A stretch of DNA of 64,000 nt from Microvirga subterranea (GCF_003350535.1 NZ_QQBB01000002.1:248001-312000); one strand, 5' to 3'. Positions 1 through 9,246 are shown, counted from the first letter of the stretch. Notes: generated from the letters alone by a model not told the origin. Numbers and translations: made by a program.

Positions 1-4
1 CTGC

Positions 5-442
5 ATGAAGCGCACTATCGTCGTCGCCAGCTTGCTTGCGCTGGGTGTGAGCGCGGCCATCGCGCAAAGCAACGTCGTCGAACAACGCCAGAATCTCATG
101 AAGGAGATGGCCGCCCAGACCCGCCCGATCGGCGGGATGCTCCGCGGTCAGGAGGCCTTCGACCTCGCCAAGGTCCAGAGCGGGCTGAAGGTTTTCGCCG
201 AGAACCCGAAGAAGGCGGCTTCGCTCTTCCCCGAGAGCTCGAAGGATGCGCCGAAGACCGAGGCCCTGCCGACGATCTGGGAGAACAAGGCCAAGTTCGA
301 CTCCATCATGACCAAGCTGAGCCAGGACGCACAGACCGCCATGGCCAGCATCAAGGACGAGGCGACCTTCAAGGCCGAGATGCCGAAGGTTCTCCAGAAC
401 TGCGGCGGCTGCCACAACGACTTCCGCAAGAAGAGCTCCTGA
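5..442 (+). CDS. Cytochrome c' (class II cytochrome c)
   Basis: This encodes a 145-residue periplasmic cytochrome c prime, a high-spin c-type haem protein family linked to NO binding or electron transfer. Residues 1-21 form a signal peptide with a cut near AIA-Q. The single haem motif CGGCH lies at residues 133-137, very near the C-terminus, as is typical of class II four-helix-bundle cytochromes. The rest is helical and lysine/glutamate rich. Length fits the family. The upstream region lies outside the window, so operon context to the left is unknown. A hairpin followed by a T-rich run separates it from the diheme cytochrome downstream, though both may serve the same periplasmic electron chain (inference). 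Confidence 0.9.
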   Translation: MKRTIVVASLLALGVSAAIAQSNVVEQRQNLMKEMAAQTRPIGGMLRGQEAFDLAKVQSGLKVFAENPKKAASLFPESSKDAPKTEALPTIWENKAKFDSIMTKLSQDAQTAMASIKDEATFKAEMPKVLQNCGGCHNDFRKKSS

Positions 443-460
443 TTTATTGCAGGTTCCTGG

Positions 461-490
461 CGGGCGGCCTTCCCGGCCGCCCGTTTCGTT
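461..490 (+). terminator. Rho-independent terminator after cytochrome c'
   Basis: A 9-bp GC-only stem (461-469 pairing with 475-483) with a 5-base loop is followed by TTTCGTTT. It lies 18 bases after the cytochrome c' stop codon and just before the diheme cytochrome start, so some read-through to the next gene is possible. Confidence 0.65.
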
Positions 491-502
491 TGGAGGGCAG
501 GC

Positions 503-1462
503 ATGCGCAAGGCGTTCTTCGGGCTTCTGGTTCTGGCCGTTCTCGGGGCTGCGGGCTTCTGGTTCCTGACCTCGCCGTCCGCCTATGCGCTGATCCGCGG
601 AAACGGGCAGGTCACACCGATCACGCCAGTCGGGCTCGATCGCCAGCCGAACATCGATAACGGCCGGCTGCTGTTCTATGCGGGCGGCTGCACCTCGTGC
701 CACGCGACGCCGAACCAGGACGACAAGCTGCGCTTAGGGGGTGGGTACGCCCTGAAGTCCCCGTTCGGGACATTCCACGTCCCCAACATCTCGCCCCACG
801 AGCGGGACGGCATCGGATCCTGGAGCACGGCCGACTTCGTGCGGGCCATGCGCGAGGGCCTCTCGCCCGACGGCCGCCATTACTATCCGGCCTTCCCCTA
901 CACGTCCTACCAGCGCATGAGCCCGGCCGATCTCGGCGATCTCTTCGCCTTCATGAAGACGCTTGCGCCCGTCGAAGGCCGGGCGCCGGATCACGAGCTG
1001 CCGTTCCCGTTCAACATCCGGCGCGGCATCGGCCTATGGAAGCTCGCCTTCCTCGACGGCCGCACCTTCGCGCCCGATTCCAGCAAGCCGGCGAGCTGGA
1101 ACCGCGGCGCCTATCTGGTAAACGGTCCCGGCCATTGCGCCGAGTGCCACAGCGAGCGGAACTTCGCCGGTGCGATCATCGAGGACCGTCGCTTTGCCGG
1201 CGGCCCGGATCCGGAGGGAAGGGGCGTCGTGCCAAACATCACGCCTCACCCGAGCGGCATCGGCGGTTGGACCGTGGGCGATCTCAGCACCCTGTTGAAA
1301 ACGGGGGAAACTCCGAATTTCGACACGGTCGGCGGCCCGATGGGCTCGGTGGTGGGCAACACGTCCCACCTGTCCGATGCGGACCGCGAGGCGATGGCCG
1401 AGTACCTCCTGTCCCTCCCTCCGCGGGAAGGCTTCAAGAAGCCTCAACAAACTGGGGGCTAG
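503..1462 (+). CDS. Membrane-anchored diheme cytochrome c
   Basis: This 319-residue protein has an uncleaved or cleavable N-terminal hydrophobic segment (residues 5-22) followed by two cytochrome c domains. The haem motifs are CTSCH at residues 63-67 and CAECH at 212-216. The repeated NITPH/NISPH plus GIGSW or GIGGW pattern after each haem resembles the cytochrome subunits of membrane-bound alcohol, aldehyde and gluconate dehydrogenases. It probably carries electrons from a periplasmic dehydrogenase to the respiratory chain, but no dehydrogenase subunit is in view, so the donor is unknown. A purine-rich ribosome site (TGGAGGG) precedes the ATG. Confidence 0.88.
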   Translation: MRKAFFGLLVLAVLGAAGFWFLTSPSAYALIRGNGQVTPITPVGLDRQPNIDNGRLLFYAGGCTSCHATPNQDDKLRLGGGYALKSPFGTFHVPNISPHERDGIGSWSTADFVRAMREGLSPDGRHYYPAFPYTSYQRMSPADLGDLFAFMKTLAPVEGRAPDHELPFPFNIRRGIGLWKLAFLDGRTFAPDSSKPASWNRGAYLVNGPGHCAECHSERNFAGAIIEDRRFAGGPDPEGRGVVPNITPHPSGIGGWTVGDLSTLLKTGETPNFDTVGGPMGSVVGNTSHLSDADREAMAEYLLSLPPREGFKKPQQTGG

Positions 1463-1476
1463 CTGGGGAAAACCTG

Positions 1477-2094
1477 TTAGTCCATCACGGCGGCTTTGAG
1501 GATGCACACCATGGTGGCGCGCCCCGGCGCGTCGCCGACGCACCGCACCGAATGCGGGCGGTCGCAGCGATAGCGCAGGGTCTCTCCTGTCTTCGCCCGC
1601 TGAGTCACGCCGCCGACCTCGACCTCGAACTCTCCGTCGAGCACCGAGAGGCATTCGATCGAGCCGCGCTGATGGCTGTCGGAGTCGAGCACGCCGCCGG
1701 GCTCCGACTGCACGTCGTACCATTGCAGCCACTCGATGGTCTTGAGCCAGCCGATGATGGCGAGGCGCATCTTGCCATCCTCTGAGACGAGGATCGGGGT
1801 GTCGGCCCGCGACGACTTCTCGATGAAGGGCTCCTCGTCGCTCGTCGCAAGGACCCGCTCGATCGAGACGTCCAGCGCCTGGCTCAGGCGCCAGATGGTG
1901 GCTAGCGTCGGGTTGGTCTCGTTCCGCTCGATCTGGCTGATGATCGACTTCGCGACGCCGGACTGCTCGGCAAGTTCGGACAGGGACAGGTTGTACGCCT
2001 TGCGCAGCCGTTGGATCGTCTTGCCCATGTGGCCGGACAGGACCTGGGCGCCCGTCTCGAGATCCCGGTTCCGCTCTTTGCCCTCAACGCCCAT
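1477..2094 (-). CDS. XRE-family regulator with C-terminal cupin domain
   Basis: This is a 205-residue transcription factor. An N-terminal helix-turn-helix of the XRE/Cro type spans roughly residues 25-80, with the diagnostic stretch SGVAKSIISQIERNETNPT. A C-terminal small-barrel cupin (about 120-200) presumably binds an effector. The ATG at 2094 gives a protein beginning just ahead of the HTH; longer upstream readings lack coding character. It sits next to, and on the same strand as, a downstream-reading EamA transporter, a common regulator/exporter pairing for amino acid or metabolite efflux. The partnership is inferred from adjacency only. Confidence 0.85.
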   Translation of the reverse strand: MGVEGKERNRDLETGAQVLSGHMGKTIQRLRKAYNLSLSELAEQSGVAKSIISQIERNETNPTLATIWRLSQALDVSIERVLATSDEEPFIEKSSRADTPILVSEDGKMRLAIIGWLKTIEWLQWYDVQSEPGGVLDSDSHQRGSIECLSVLDGEFEVEVGGVTQRAKTGETLRYRCDRPHSVRCVGDAPGRATMVCILKAAVMD

Positions 2095-2231
2095 GTGCCT
2101 GCCTTGTTCTGAAAGATCGAACGTTCGTTCCTCAAAACGGTTTTGGGACACCAGCCATGATGGGTCAAGCCGGAGGGGTGTCGCGGCGGGCTTTTTCCCC
2201 CGTGGGGACGGGTTCGGGGACGTCTCGGCCG

Positions 2232-3164
2232 TCAGCCGACCGGTTTGGGCGAGGCCGCCTTGAGCTCCTGGGCGCGCATCAGCCCGAGCTGGTGCTCGCG
2301 CCAGACGATGAATAGGCCCGTGCCGGCCACGATGGTCGCTCCCGTCAGCATCGTGGAGGTGGGGAGATCGCCGAACATGAACCAGCCGAACAGCAGCGCC
2401 CAGATCATCGTCGTGTACTCGAACGGCGCGATGATCGACGTGTCGGCGAAGCGGTAGCTCTGGGTCAGCAGGATCTGTCCGATGCCTCCCAGGATGCCGC
2501 CGACGACGAACAGCATCATGTCGGTGGCGTCCGGCACCCGCCAGCCGAGGAAGATGGTGAAGAGCGACAGGACCGAGGCCAGGATGAAGAAATAGAACAC
2601 GATGGCGCCGGTCTTCTCCGTCGCCGTCAGGCGGCGCACCTGGATCATGGCGCCGGCGGAGCAGAAGGCGCCCAGGAGGGCGAAGAGCGCCCCGAGCGAC
2701 GGGCCGCCGTCGAAGCCCCCGGTGAAGGTCTCGATCTTGAGATAGGGCGACAGCATGATCAGCACGCCGACGAAGCCGATGCCGACCGCGCTCCAGCGAT
2801 AGGCCCGAACCTTCTCCTTGAGGAGGACCGCCGCCAGGATCACCACGATGAGGGGCGAGGCATAGCCGATGGCGATGGAATCGTGCAGCGGCAGGTAGGA
2901 GAGGGCGGCGAAGCCCAGATACATGCCGGCGGTCCCGATGAGCCCGCGTTTGATATGTCCGCCTAGATTGCGCGTGCGCACGGAATTGATCAGGTCGCCC
3001 TGCCAGGCCAGCCAGACCAGGAGCGGGAGGAGGGCGAAGGCCGAGCGGAAAAAGACGACCTCCCCGACGGGATATCGGGTCGTAAGCGTCTTCAACGTAG
3101 CCGACATGAGCGTGAAGACGAGCGCGGAGATGACTTTGAGGGAGATCCCCAGGAGAGGTTTCAA
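2232..3164 (-). CDS. DMT-family transporter (EamA domains)
   Basis: This inner-membrane protein of about 310 residues has ten predicted hydrophobic helices arranged as two EamA repeats, the drug/metabolite transporter fold (RhaT/YdcZ superfamily). Family members export amino acids, nucleobases or other small metabolites; the substrate cannot be read from sequence. I chose a TTG start at 3164 because it begins directly before the first helix (KPLLGISLKVISALVF). The open frame extends about 98 codons further upstream, but that part lacks transporter character. The start is therefore uncertain. Its neighbour on the same strand is an XRE-cupin regulator, a plausible controller. Confidence 0.8.
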   Translation of the reverse strand: MKPLLGISLKVISALVFTLMSATLKTLTTRYPVGEVVFFRSAFALLPLLVWLAWQGDLINSVRTRNLGGHIKRGLIGTAGMYLGFAALSYLPLHDSIAIGYASPLIVVILAAVLLKEKVRAYRWSAVGIGFVGVLIMLSPYLKIETFTGGFDGGPSLGALFALLGAFCSAGAMIQVRRLTATEKTGAIVFYFFILASVLSLFTIFLGWRVPDATDMMLFVVGGILGGIGQILLTQSYRFADTSIIAPFEYTTMIWALLFGWFMFGDLPTSTMLTGATIVAGTGLFIVWREHQLGLMRAQELKAASPKPVG

Positions 3165-3354
3165 GGCGTGAGTCGCTTCGGTTGGAGGTGCAACCAAACA
3201 CGATGCGGCCCATCCGTGAAGACCTTTCGGGCGCAAAACCCCTGCGTCAGACACATGCGTGCGGCCCGGGCTGTCACAATTCCGCAAGGCTAACGTCACA
3301 GGCGCGAGACACGAATCCGTTCTGGTTCGTCCGACACGACGAGCGAGGACCCGC

Positions 3355-4170
3355 ATGGCCGAAGCATTCGAGCCCCTCCGCGTCAGGACCCTGTTCCTGT
3401 CGGACCTGCATCTCGGCACCAAGGGCTGCCAGGCCGGTCCCCTGCTGGCCTTCCTCAAGGCCTACGACGCCGACACCATCTATCTGGTGGGGGACATCGT
3501 CGACGGCTGGCGCCTGAAATCCGGCTGGTACTGGCCCCAGGCCCACAACGACGTGGTGCAGAAGCTCCTGCGCAAGGTCAGGAAGGGCGCGCGCCTCGTC
3601 TACATTCCGGGTAATCACGACGAGTTCCTGCGCGACTACGTCGGCGTTACTCTCGGCGGCATCGAGCTCGCCGACCATGCGCTGCATGTGACGGCGGACG
3701 GAAAGCGCTATCTCGTCATCCACGGCGACCAGTTCGACATCGTGGTCCGGCATGCCCGCTGGATCGCCCTGCTGGGCGACGGGGCCTATACGGCCGCCCT
3801 GTTCGTCAACACGCACCTCAACATCCTGCGGCGGCGTCTCGGCCTCACATACTGGTCGCTGTCGGCCTGGGCCAAGCTGAAGGTCAAGAACGCGGTCAAT
3901 TTCATCAGCCGCTTCGAGGAGTTCCTCGCCTCCGAGGCGCGGCGGCAGGAGGCGGACGGCGTCATCTGCGGCCACATCCACCACGCGGCCATGCACGGGG
4001 ATTTCGGCGTCGCCTACGTCAATACGGGCGATTGGGTGGAATCCTGCACGGCCGTCGTGGAACACTATGACGGAAGGCTCGAGCTGATCCGCTGGACCAA
4101 GGAAACGGCGGCCTCGCGCGAGCCGCTCGTCGAAGTCGAGCGTCTGGCGGAGGCAAGGCGGGTGGCATGA
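3355..4170 (+). CDS. UDP-2,3-diacylglucosamine diphosphatase-like metallophosphoesterase
   Basis: This 271-residue calcineurin-like phosphoesterase has the full metal-binding series: DLHLGT near residue 17, GDIVDGW, GNHDE, HGDQFD and GHIHH. Size and motif spacing match the LpxH-like branch that hydrolyses UDP-diacylglucosamine in lipid A synthesis, although many Rhizobiales paralogues of this branch have unproven substrates. It starts at ATG 3355 with GAGCGAGGA upstream. It overlaps the following glycosyltransferase by four bases (ATGA), indicating translational coupling and a shared role in an envelope glycolipid pathway (inference). Confidence 0.85.
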   Translation: MAEAFEPLRVRTLFLSDLHLGTKGCQAGPLLAFLKAYDADTIYLVGDIVDGWRLKSGWYWPQAHNDVVQKLLRKVRKGARLVYIPGNHDEFLRDYVGVTLGGIELADHALHVTADGKRYLVIHGDQFDIVVRHARWIALLGDGAYTAALFVNTHLNILRRRLGLTYWSLSAWAKLKVKNAVNFISRFEEFLASEARRQEADGVICGHIHHAAMHGDFGVAYVNTGDWVESCTAVVEHYDGRLELIRWTKETAASREPLVEVERLAEARRVA

Positions 4171-5177
4171 TGCGGCTCCTCATCGCGACCGATGCCTGGC
4201 GCCCGCAGATCAACGGCGTCGTGCGATCCCTCGAGTACATGGCCGCCGAAGCATCCCATTTCGGGGCGGAGGTGACGATCCTGTCGCCGGACCGGTTCCC
4301 GTCCATGCCGATGCCCGGCTATCCCGAGATCCGCCTGGCGCTGGCCCGGCCCGGTCCGGTGGCGCGGATCGTCGATCAGGTGAAGCCGACCCATGTCCAC
4401 ATCGCTACGGAAGGGCCGATCGGGTTCGCCGTCCGCGCGGCCTGCCGCAGGCGCCGCATGGCCTTCACCACGAGCTACCATACCCGCTTTCCCGAATACC
4501 TGTCGGCGCGCGCGCCGATCCCGCAGGCTTGGTCGTACCGGGCCCTGCGCTGGTTCCATGGCGAGGCGCGGGCCATGATGGTGAGCACGGCGTCCCTGGA
4601 GCGGGAGCTGGAGGGGCGCGGCTTCCGGCGAATCCGGCGCTGGACGCGGGGCGTGGACACGCAGCTCTTCCGGCCGCGCCATGAACGCGTTCTCGACAGC
4701 CGGGCTCCGATCTTCCTGTCGGTCGGCCGGATCGCCGTCGAGAAGAACCTGGAGGCGTTCCTGGCGCTCGATCTGCCGGGCACCAAGGTGGTCGTCGGCG
4801 ACGGGCCGGCGCGCCACGACCTGCAGCGGAGATTCCCGCGGGTTCGGTTCCTTGGGGCTCTGACGGGCGAGGACCTTGCACGGGTCTATGCGTCGGCGGA
4901 CGTCTTCGTGTTCCCGAGCCTTACCGACACCTTCGGGATCGTGCTGCTGGAGGCTCTGGCTTCCGGCCTGCCGATTGCGGCCTATCCGGTCACCGGACCG
5001 GCGGATGTGATCGGCTCCTCAGGTTGTGGAAGCCTGTGCGAGGACCTGCGGGAGGCGGCGCTGGCCGCGCTCGACATCCCGCAGAGCCGCTGCCGGGCCT
5101 ATGGCGAGACCTTCACCTGGCGCGAGAGCGCGCGGCAGTTCTTCCGCAATATCGAGGAGGCGCATGCCGGGGCGTGA
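4167..5177 (+). CDS. Glycosyltransferase family 4 (GT-B)
   Basis: This 336-residue glycosyltransferase begins with the GT4 nucleotide-sugar fold signature ATDAWRPQINGVVRSLE. Its C-terminal half carries the donor-binding segment around DTFGIVLLEALASGLP (about residues 253-268). No signal peptide or membrane helix is visible, so it is probably cytoplasmic or peripheral at the inner membrane. It is related to mannosyl/glucosyl-lipid transferases of the PimB/SqdX type. Four-base overlap with the preceding LpxH-like phosphoesterase suggests the two act in one glycolipid or lipopolysaccharide pathway. Acceptor and donor sugars are unknown. Confidence 0.85.
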   Translation: MMRLLIATDAWRPQINGVVRSLEYMAAEASHFGAEVTILSPDRFPSMPMPGYPEIRLALARPGPVARIVDQVKPTHVHIATEGPIGFAVRAACRRRRMAFTTSYHTRFPEYLSARAPIPQAWSYRALRWFHGEARAMMVSTASLERELEGRGFRRIRRWTRGVDTQLFRPRHERVLDSRAPIFLSVGRIAVEKNLEAFLALDLPGTKVVVGDGPARHDLQRRFPRVRFLGALTGEDLARVYASADVFVFPSLTDTFGIVLLEALASGLPIAAYPVTGPADVIGSSGCGSLCEDLREAALAALDIPQSRCRAYGETFTWRESARQFFRNIEEAHAGA

Positions 5178-5195
5178 CCGGAGCCGCGTCTCGCT

Positions 5196-5747
5196 TCACA
5201 TCAGGAAGGACGGGTGCGGGCCGGGATGGACCGTGGCTTCCTCGGTCACTGGGCGCGTCTCCGGAAAGGAGGACCTCTCATCGGCCGGAGCCTGCTGTTC
5301 CGGCGCGGAGACCGCGACCATCTCCTGCACGCGCCCCTCGACATAGCGCAGGGTCTGGATGATCCGGCGGATGCGGTGCTCGGCCCAGGCCTCGAACTCC
5401 TCCTCGGATTCGGGCGCGCCGTTAGTGAGAAAGTCGCCGAGATCGTCCTGGCCGCGGTGGCGCGGCAGGAGCCCGACCTCGCCCTTCGTGCGGGCGATCG
5501 TCGTCGCCATGGCCCGGAGGCTCTCCTGGATACGCGCGAGGCGGCGCGCGGTTTCGTCGTCGCGGGCAGCCTCCTCGAACCGGCGGAGCTCCGCCAGGAC
5601 CGCCTCCGTGTCGGCATTCCGGTTGCGCCTGGCATATTCGCGCAGGAACCAGCGTCCGCGTTCCGTCTCCATGACGGCCGCCTCGATGGCGTCGAAGTCA
5701 GCATCGCTGAACGTGACGCGCGTCTCCTGATCCGTCATGGTAGACAT
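5196..5747 (-). CDS. Conserved hypothetical protein (Rhizobiales type)
   Basis: This encodes a soluble, acidic and mostly helical protein of about 183 residues. The N-terminal region contains FSDADFDAIEAAVMETERG followed by GRWFLREYARRNRNADT, a stretch I recognise as conserved in hypothetical proteins of Methylobacterium and Bradyrhizobium relatives. No catalytic motif, signal peptide or membrane helix is evident, and the C-terminal 40 residues look disordered. Two in-frame ATGs (5747 and 5737) lie close to a GGAAAGGG ribosome site, so the start is uncertain by three or four codons. It faces the glycosyltransferase convergently with an 18-base gap. Function is unknown. Confidence 0.7.
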   Translation of the reverse strand: MSTMTDQETRVTFSDADFDAIEAAVMETERGRWFLREYARRNRNADTEAVLAELRRFEEAARDDETARRLARIQESLRAMATTIARTKGEVGLLPRHRGQDDLGDFLTNGAPESEEEFEAWAEHRIRRIIQTLRYVEGRVQEMVAVSAPEQQAPADERSSFPETRPVTEEATVHPGPHPSFLM

Positions 5748-5875
5748 ATCCCTTTCCGCGGGGTTCGCGATTCCCATTGTGTCGAAAGCCCCGGACAGCT
5801 CAACCCCTCCAAACCCTTCCTTAACGGTATTTTCACCGTGTTCCGTTCCATGAACCTCGATTCGGTGTCCGTCCC

Positions 5876-7048
5876 GTGACCCGGCCCGCGCGCAGTCTCG
5901 GCTTCCGCCTGGGCGCCCTCCAGGGGGCGAGCTTCGTCAGCACCGGGGTGTACCTCCCGTTCTTCCCCCTGTGGCTGCAGAGCAAGGTGCTCCCGCCCAC
6001 GGTCATCGGGATCGTGGTCGCCATCCCGATCATTGTCCGGATCCTCGTCTCGGCGCCGCTCCTGATCCTCGCCGACCGGTCCTTCGGGGCCCGGCGTCTC
6101 CTCCTCTTCAGCCATCTCGGCCAGATCCTGGGGTTCCCCCTGCTTCTCATGGTCGACGACGGCATCGCCATCATGGCCATCGTGGCCATGGTCGCCGTCG
6201 CTCAGGCAGCCGTCATCCCCGCCAACGATCTCGTGGTCACCAACGCGGTCCAGCGGCAGCGCGGGCTGAACTACGGCTGGATCAGGGGAGGCGGGTCCGT
6301 GGCCTTCTTCCTGGCCAACATCGCGGCCGGGTATCTCGTCGGGGGCTTCGGGGCGGGTGCGGTCATCGTCGCGCTCACGCTCATCCCGATCCTCGGGATC
6401 TCGGCGACCCTTTCGGCGGTGCCGCGCGAGGCGCCGGAGGGGCAGACGACAGGCGCAGACCGGCAGACGCCCGCCTCGCCATCCTTGCCGAAAGTCCTCT
6501 GGCTCATCCTCGTCGCGGCATCCCTCACGCAAGGGACGCACGGAGCCCTCAATGCCTTCGCGAGCATCCACTGGAGCAGCCAGGGCTTCTCGGATTCCAC
6601 CATCGGGTATCTCTGGGCCGCAGGGGTCGTCGCCGAAATCCTGGTCTTCTTCATGCTCGGCCAGGCGGTCGGCCGGCACTCGGGCGTCGGGCTGGTCCTG
6701 GTCGGATCGGCGGCCGCAGCTGTTCGCTTCGCGGTCATGTCGCTCAATCCGGGCCTCGGCCTGACCTTCGTCCTGCAGGCGATGCACAGCCTGTCCTTCG
6801 GGGCGACCCATCTCGGCACCATGGCGGCGCTCGCGGCCTTCGCGCCGTCCGGCGCCCGAGGGCGGGCGCAAGGGGTCTATGGCTCGCTCGCGGCCCTGGT
6901 CATGGCGCTCTCGACGGTCGCGAGCGGCCTAATCTATCGGGAGGCAGGGGCCGCGGTCTTCGCCGCGATGGCGCCCTTGGGCGCCATCGGCTTCATCCTC
7001 ACCCTGATCGCAGTGCGGTTCCTGCCTCAGCCCCACAAGGCAGGCTGA
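5876..7048 (+). CDS. MFS transporter
   Basis: This 390-residue integral membrane protein has about twelve hydrophobic helices and belongs to the major facilitator superfamily, resembling the nucleoside:H+ symporter or phenylpropionate permease branch. It has a GTG start at 5876. The 3' end overlaps the convergent dipeptide epimerase gene by 22 bases, so the two messages are complementary at their ends. The substrate is not readable from sequence. A link to peptide or muropeptide uptake would be a guess based only on the neighbour. Confidence 0.82.
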   Translation: MTRPARSLGFRLGALQGASFVSTGVYLPFFPLWLQSKVLPPTVIGIVVAIPIIVRILVSAPLLILADRSFGARRLLLFSHLGQILGFPLLLMVDDGIAIMAIVAMVAVAQAAVIPANDLVVTNAVQRQRGLNYGWIRGGGSVAFFLANIAAGYLVGGFGAGAVIVALTLIPILGISATLSAVPREAPEGQTTGADRQTPASPSLPKVLWLILVAASLTQGTHGALNAFASIHWSSQGFSDSTIGYLWAAGVVAEILVFFMLGQAVGRHSGVGLVLVGSAAAAVRFAVMSLNPGLGLTFVLQAMHSLSFGATHLGTMAALAAFAPSGARGRAQGVYGSLAALVMALSTVASGLIYREAGAAVFAAMAPLGAIGFILTLIAVRFLPQPHKAG

Positions 7049-8010
7049 GGCGGATAGACGATGCTGCCCTCGTAGGTCAGGCCCGGCTCCCGGTCCTTCG
7101 CCAGGAGGAGAGGGCCGTCCAGATCGACGAAGCGGGCGCGGGGCGCCAGGATCAGGGCCGGCGCCATGGCGAGCGAGGTGCCCACCATGCAGCCGATCAT
7201 GAGGGAGAAGCCCAGGGCTTCCGCCGCGTCGGCGAGGGCCAGCGCCTCGGTCAGGCCGCCGGTCTTGTCGAGCTTGATGTTGATGACGTCGTAGAGGCCG
7301 ACCAGCCGGTCGAGCCCGGCCCGGTCGTGAACGCTCTCGTCCGCCAGGATCGGTACCGGGCGGGCGATGCCGCGCAGGAACTCGTCCTCTTTCGCAGGTA
7401 GGGGCTGCTCCACCAGCGCATAGCCCGCATCCGCGCAGGCCGCGAGGTGCGACCCGATGGTCTCCTCGGTCCAGCCCTCGTTGGCATCGGCGATGAGCGT
7501 AGCCTCCGGGGCGGCCCTGCGCACGGCCGCGATGCGCTCGAGATCCCCGCCGGGCCCGCCGAACTTCACCTTGAGGATCGGCCGCTCCAAGGCTTTCGCG
7601 GCGGCCTCCGCCATGGCCTCCGGGGTGTCGAGGCTGATCGTGTAGGCGGTGGTCACCGGCGGCCACCGGTTCACTCCCGCCGTCACGTGGGCCCGGATTC
7701 CGGAGCGCTTGGCGTCGAGGTCCCAGAGGGCGCAGTCGACCGCGTTGCGGGCGGCGCCGGCCGGCATGGTGGTCTGAAGCGCCTCCCGGGTGAGGCCCGC
7801 CTCGATCTGCGGCCTCAGGGCCTCGATGGCGGCCGCCACGCCTTCCACCGTTTCACCATAGCGGGGGTAAGGGACGCATTCGCCGCGCCCCACGGCGCCA
7901 TCCTCGGTGATGGTGGCGGTGACCACAACGGCCTCGGTGCGCGAACCCCGCGCAATCGTGAATTTCCCCGCGATGGGAAAGCGATCGATCGTGACCTCGA
8001 GCTTACGCAT
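7027..8010 (-). CDS. L-Ala-D/L-Glu (dipeptide) epimerase, enolase superfamily
   Basis: This 327-residue enolase-superfamily enzyme of the muconate-lactonizing subgroup has the KxK base motif (LKVKFG), the metal ligands in DANEGW, EQPL and ADES, and the second catalytic lysine in NIKLDKTGG. The pattern matches dipeptide epimerases such as YcjG, which interconvert L-Ala-D-Glu and L-Ala-L-Glu during murein peptide recycling. The ATG at 8010 follows an AAGAGA ribosome site and precedes the conserved opening of the capping domain. Substrate specificity towards Ala-Glu is inferred from the family. The gene is convergent with, and overlaps, the MFS gene. Confidence 0.85.
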   Translation of the reverse strand: MRKLEVTIDRFPIAGKFTIARGSRTEAVVVTATITEDGAVGRGECVPYPRYGETVEGVAAAIEALRPQIEAGLTREALQTTMPAGAARNAVDCALWDLDAKRSGIRAHVTAGVNRWPPVTTAYTISLDTPEAMAEAAAKALERPILKVKFGGPGGDLERIAAVRRAAPEATLIADANEGWTEETIGSHLAACADAGYALVEQPLPAKEDEFLRGIARPVPILADESVHDRAGLDRLVGLYDVINIKLDKTGGLTEALALADAAEALGFSLMIGCMVGTSLAMAPALILAPRARFVDLDGPLLLAKDREPGLTYEGSIVYPPQPALWG

Positions 8011-8096
8011 TCTCTTATGCTTCTCCACAACTTCGGCTCGACTTGTGGCGCAGCAACACGCTATCACCAAGCGGAATCAGTGCCGGAAGGATCATC

Positions 8097-9242
8097 GTGG
8101 CGCAGAGCACCTTGGCTCAAGAGCCGCAAGTGAAAATCGAGCGTGGCGGAGACAGGGTCACGGCAAGGCTTGCCGGCCACTGGACCTCGGAGCACGCCGA
8201 GATGGTCGAGTCCCTCGCGGCCGAAATCGCCGCCGAGGCCGACCAGTCCCACATGATCCTCGACCTCGCCCAGGTCCGGCGGCTCGACACCCTGGGCGCC
8301 TGGGTGCTCGACCGGACACGGCACGAGCTCGGCTCCCGCGATCTCGGGGCCGACTTCGCCAATGCGAGCCAGGAGCAGCAGATCCTCCTCGACGAGGTGG
8401 CCTATCGGGGCTTCCAGGAGCAGGCGAAGCCCCGCCGCTCCAAGGCGGTCGACTTCCTGGTCGACGTGGGCCAGAGCGTGGCGGGCGCCGGCCGGGACCT
8501 CGTGGACGGCATCGCGTTCCTGGGGGAGCTCGTCTCGGCCCTGATCCGGGTCGTGGTCAATCCCCGGCGCTTCCGGGGCACGGCCGTCATCAACCAGCTC
8601 GAGCAGATCGCCTACCGGGGCGTCCCGATCATCGTGCTGATCTCGTTCCTGGTCGGTTGCATCGTGGCCCAGCAGGGCATCTTCCAGCTCGTGCGGTTCG
8701 GCGCGACGCCGTTCGTGGTCGACCTGATCGGGATCCTGATCCTGCGCGAACTGGCGCTCCTGCTCACCTCGATCATGGTGGCGGGCCGGTCGGGCTCTGC
8801 CTTCACGGCCGAGATCGGCTCCATGAAGATGCGCGAGGAGATCGACGCCCTGCGGGTCATGGGCCTCGACCCGATCGAGGTCCTGATCGTGCCGCGCGTC
8901 CTGGCGCTGGTGATCGGCTTGCCGCTCCTCACCTTCATCTCATCCATCGCGGCCCTATCGGGCGGCGGCGTCACCGCCTGGCTCTACGGCGACGTGAGCC
9001 CGGACGTGTTCCTCTCGCGCCTGCGGGCCGCCGTGAGCTTCAACACCTTCATGGTCGGCATGATCAAGGCGCCCTTCATGGCCCTGGTGATCGGGATCAT
9101 CGCGACCCTCGAAGGCCTTGCGGTGCAAGGATCGGCCGAATCCCTCGGCCGCCACGTGACCTCGTCCGTGGTGAAGTCGATCTTCATGGTGATCGTGCTC
9201 GACGGCCTCTTCGCCATGTTCTTTGCGGCCATCAGGTACTGA
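8097..9242 (+). CDS. MlaE-type ABC lipid transport permease with N-terminal STAS domain
   Basis: This 381-residue permease is the first gene of an Mla-like operon. Residues 1-110 form a STAS-like domain, which in enteric bacteria is a separate subunit (MlaB), fused here to a MlaE/YrbE permease domain with several helices and the conserved segment GSMKMREEIDALRVMGLDP. It moves phospholipids between inner and outer membranes in the periplasmic lipid-trafficking system. The GTG at 8097 follows GGAAGG and removes an implausible upstream extension. A four-base gap leads into the ATPase gene. Confidence 0.9.
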   Translation: MAQSTLAQEPQVKIERGGDRVTARLAGHWTSEHAEMVESLAAEIAAEADQSHMILDLAQVRRLDTLGAWVLDRTRHELGSRDLGADFANASQEQQILLDEVAYRGFQEQAKPRRSKAVDFLVDVGQSVAGAGRDLVDGIAFLGELVSALIRVVVNPRRFRGTAVINQLEQIAYRGVPIIVLISFLVGCIVAQQGIFQLVRFGATPFVVDLIGILILRELALLLTSIMVAGRSGSAFTAEIGSMKMREEIDALRVMGLDPIEVLIVPRVLALVIGLPLLTFISSIAALSGGGVTAWLYGDVSPDVFLSRLRAAVSFNTFMVGMIKAPFMALVIGIIATLEGLAVQGSAESLGRHVTSSVVKSIFMVIVLDGLFAMFFAAIRY

Positions 9243-9246
9243 CACG

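Noticed and set aside
1477..3213. A 578-codon minus-strand frame joining the XRE regulator to the transporter region
   Set aside because: The part upstream of 2094 is out of frame with the EamA transporter and lacks coding character; two separate genes explain the region.
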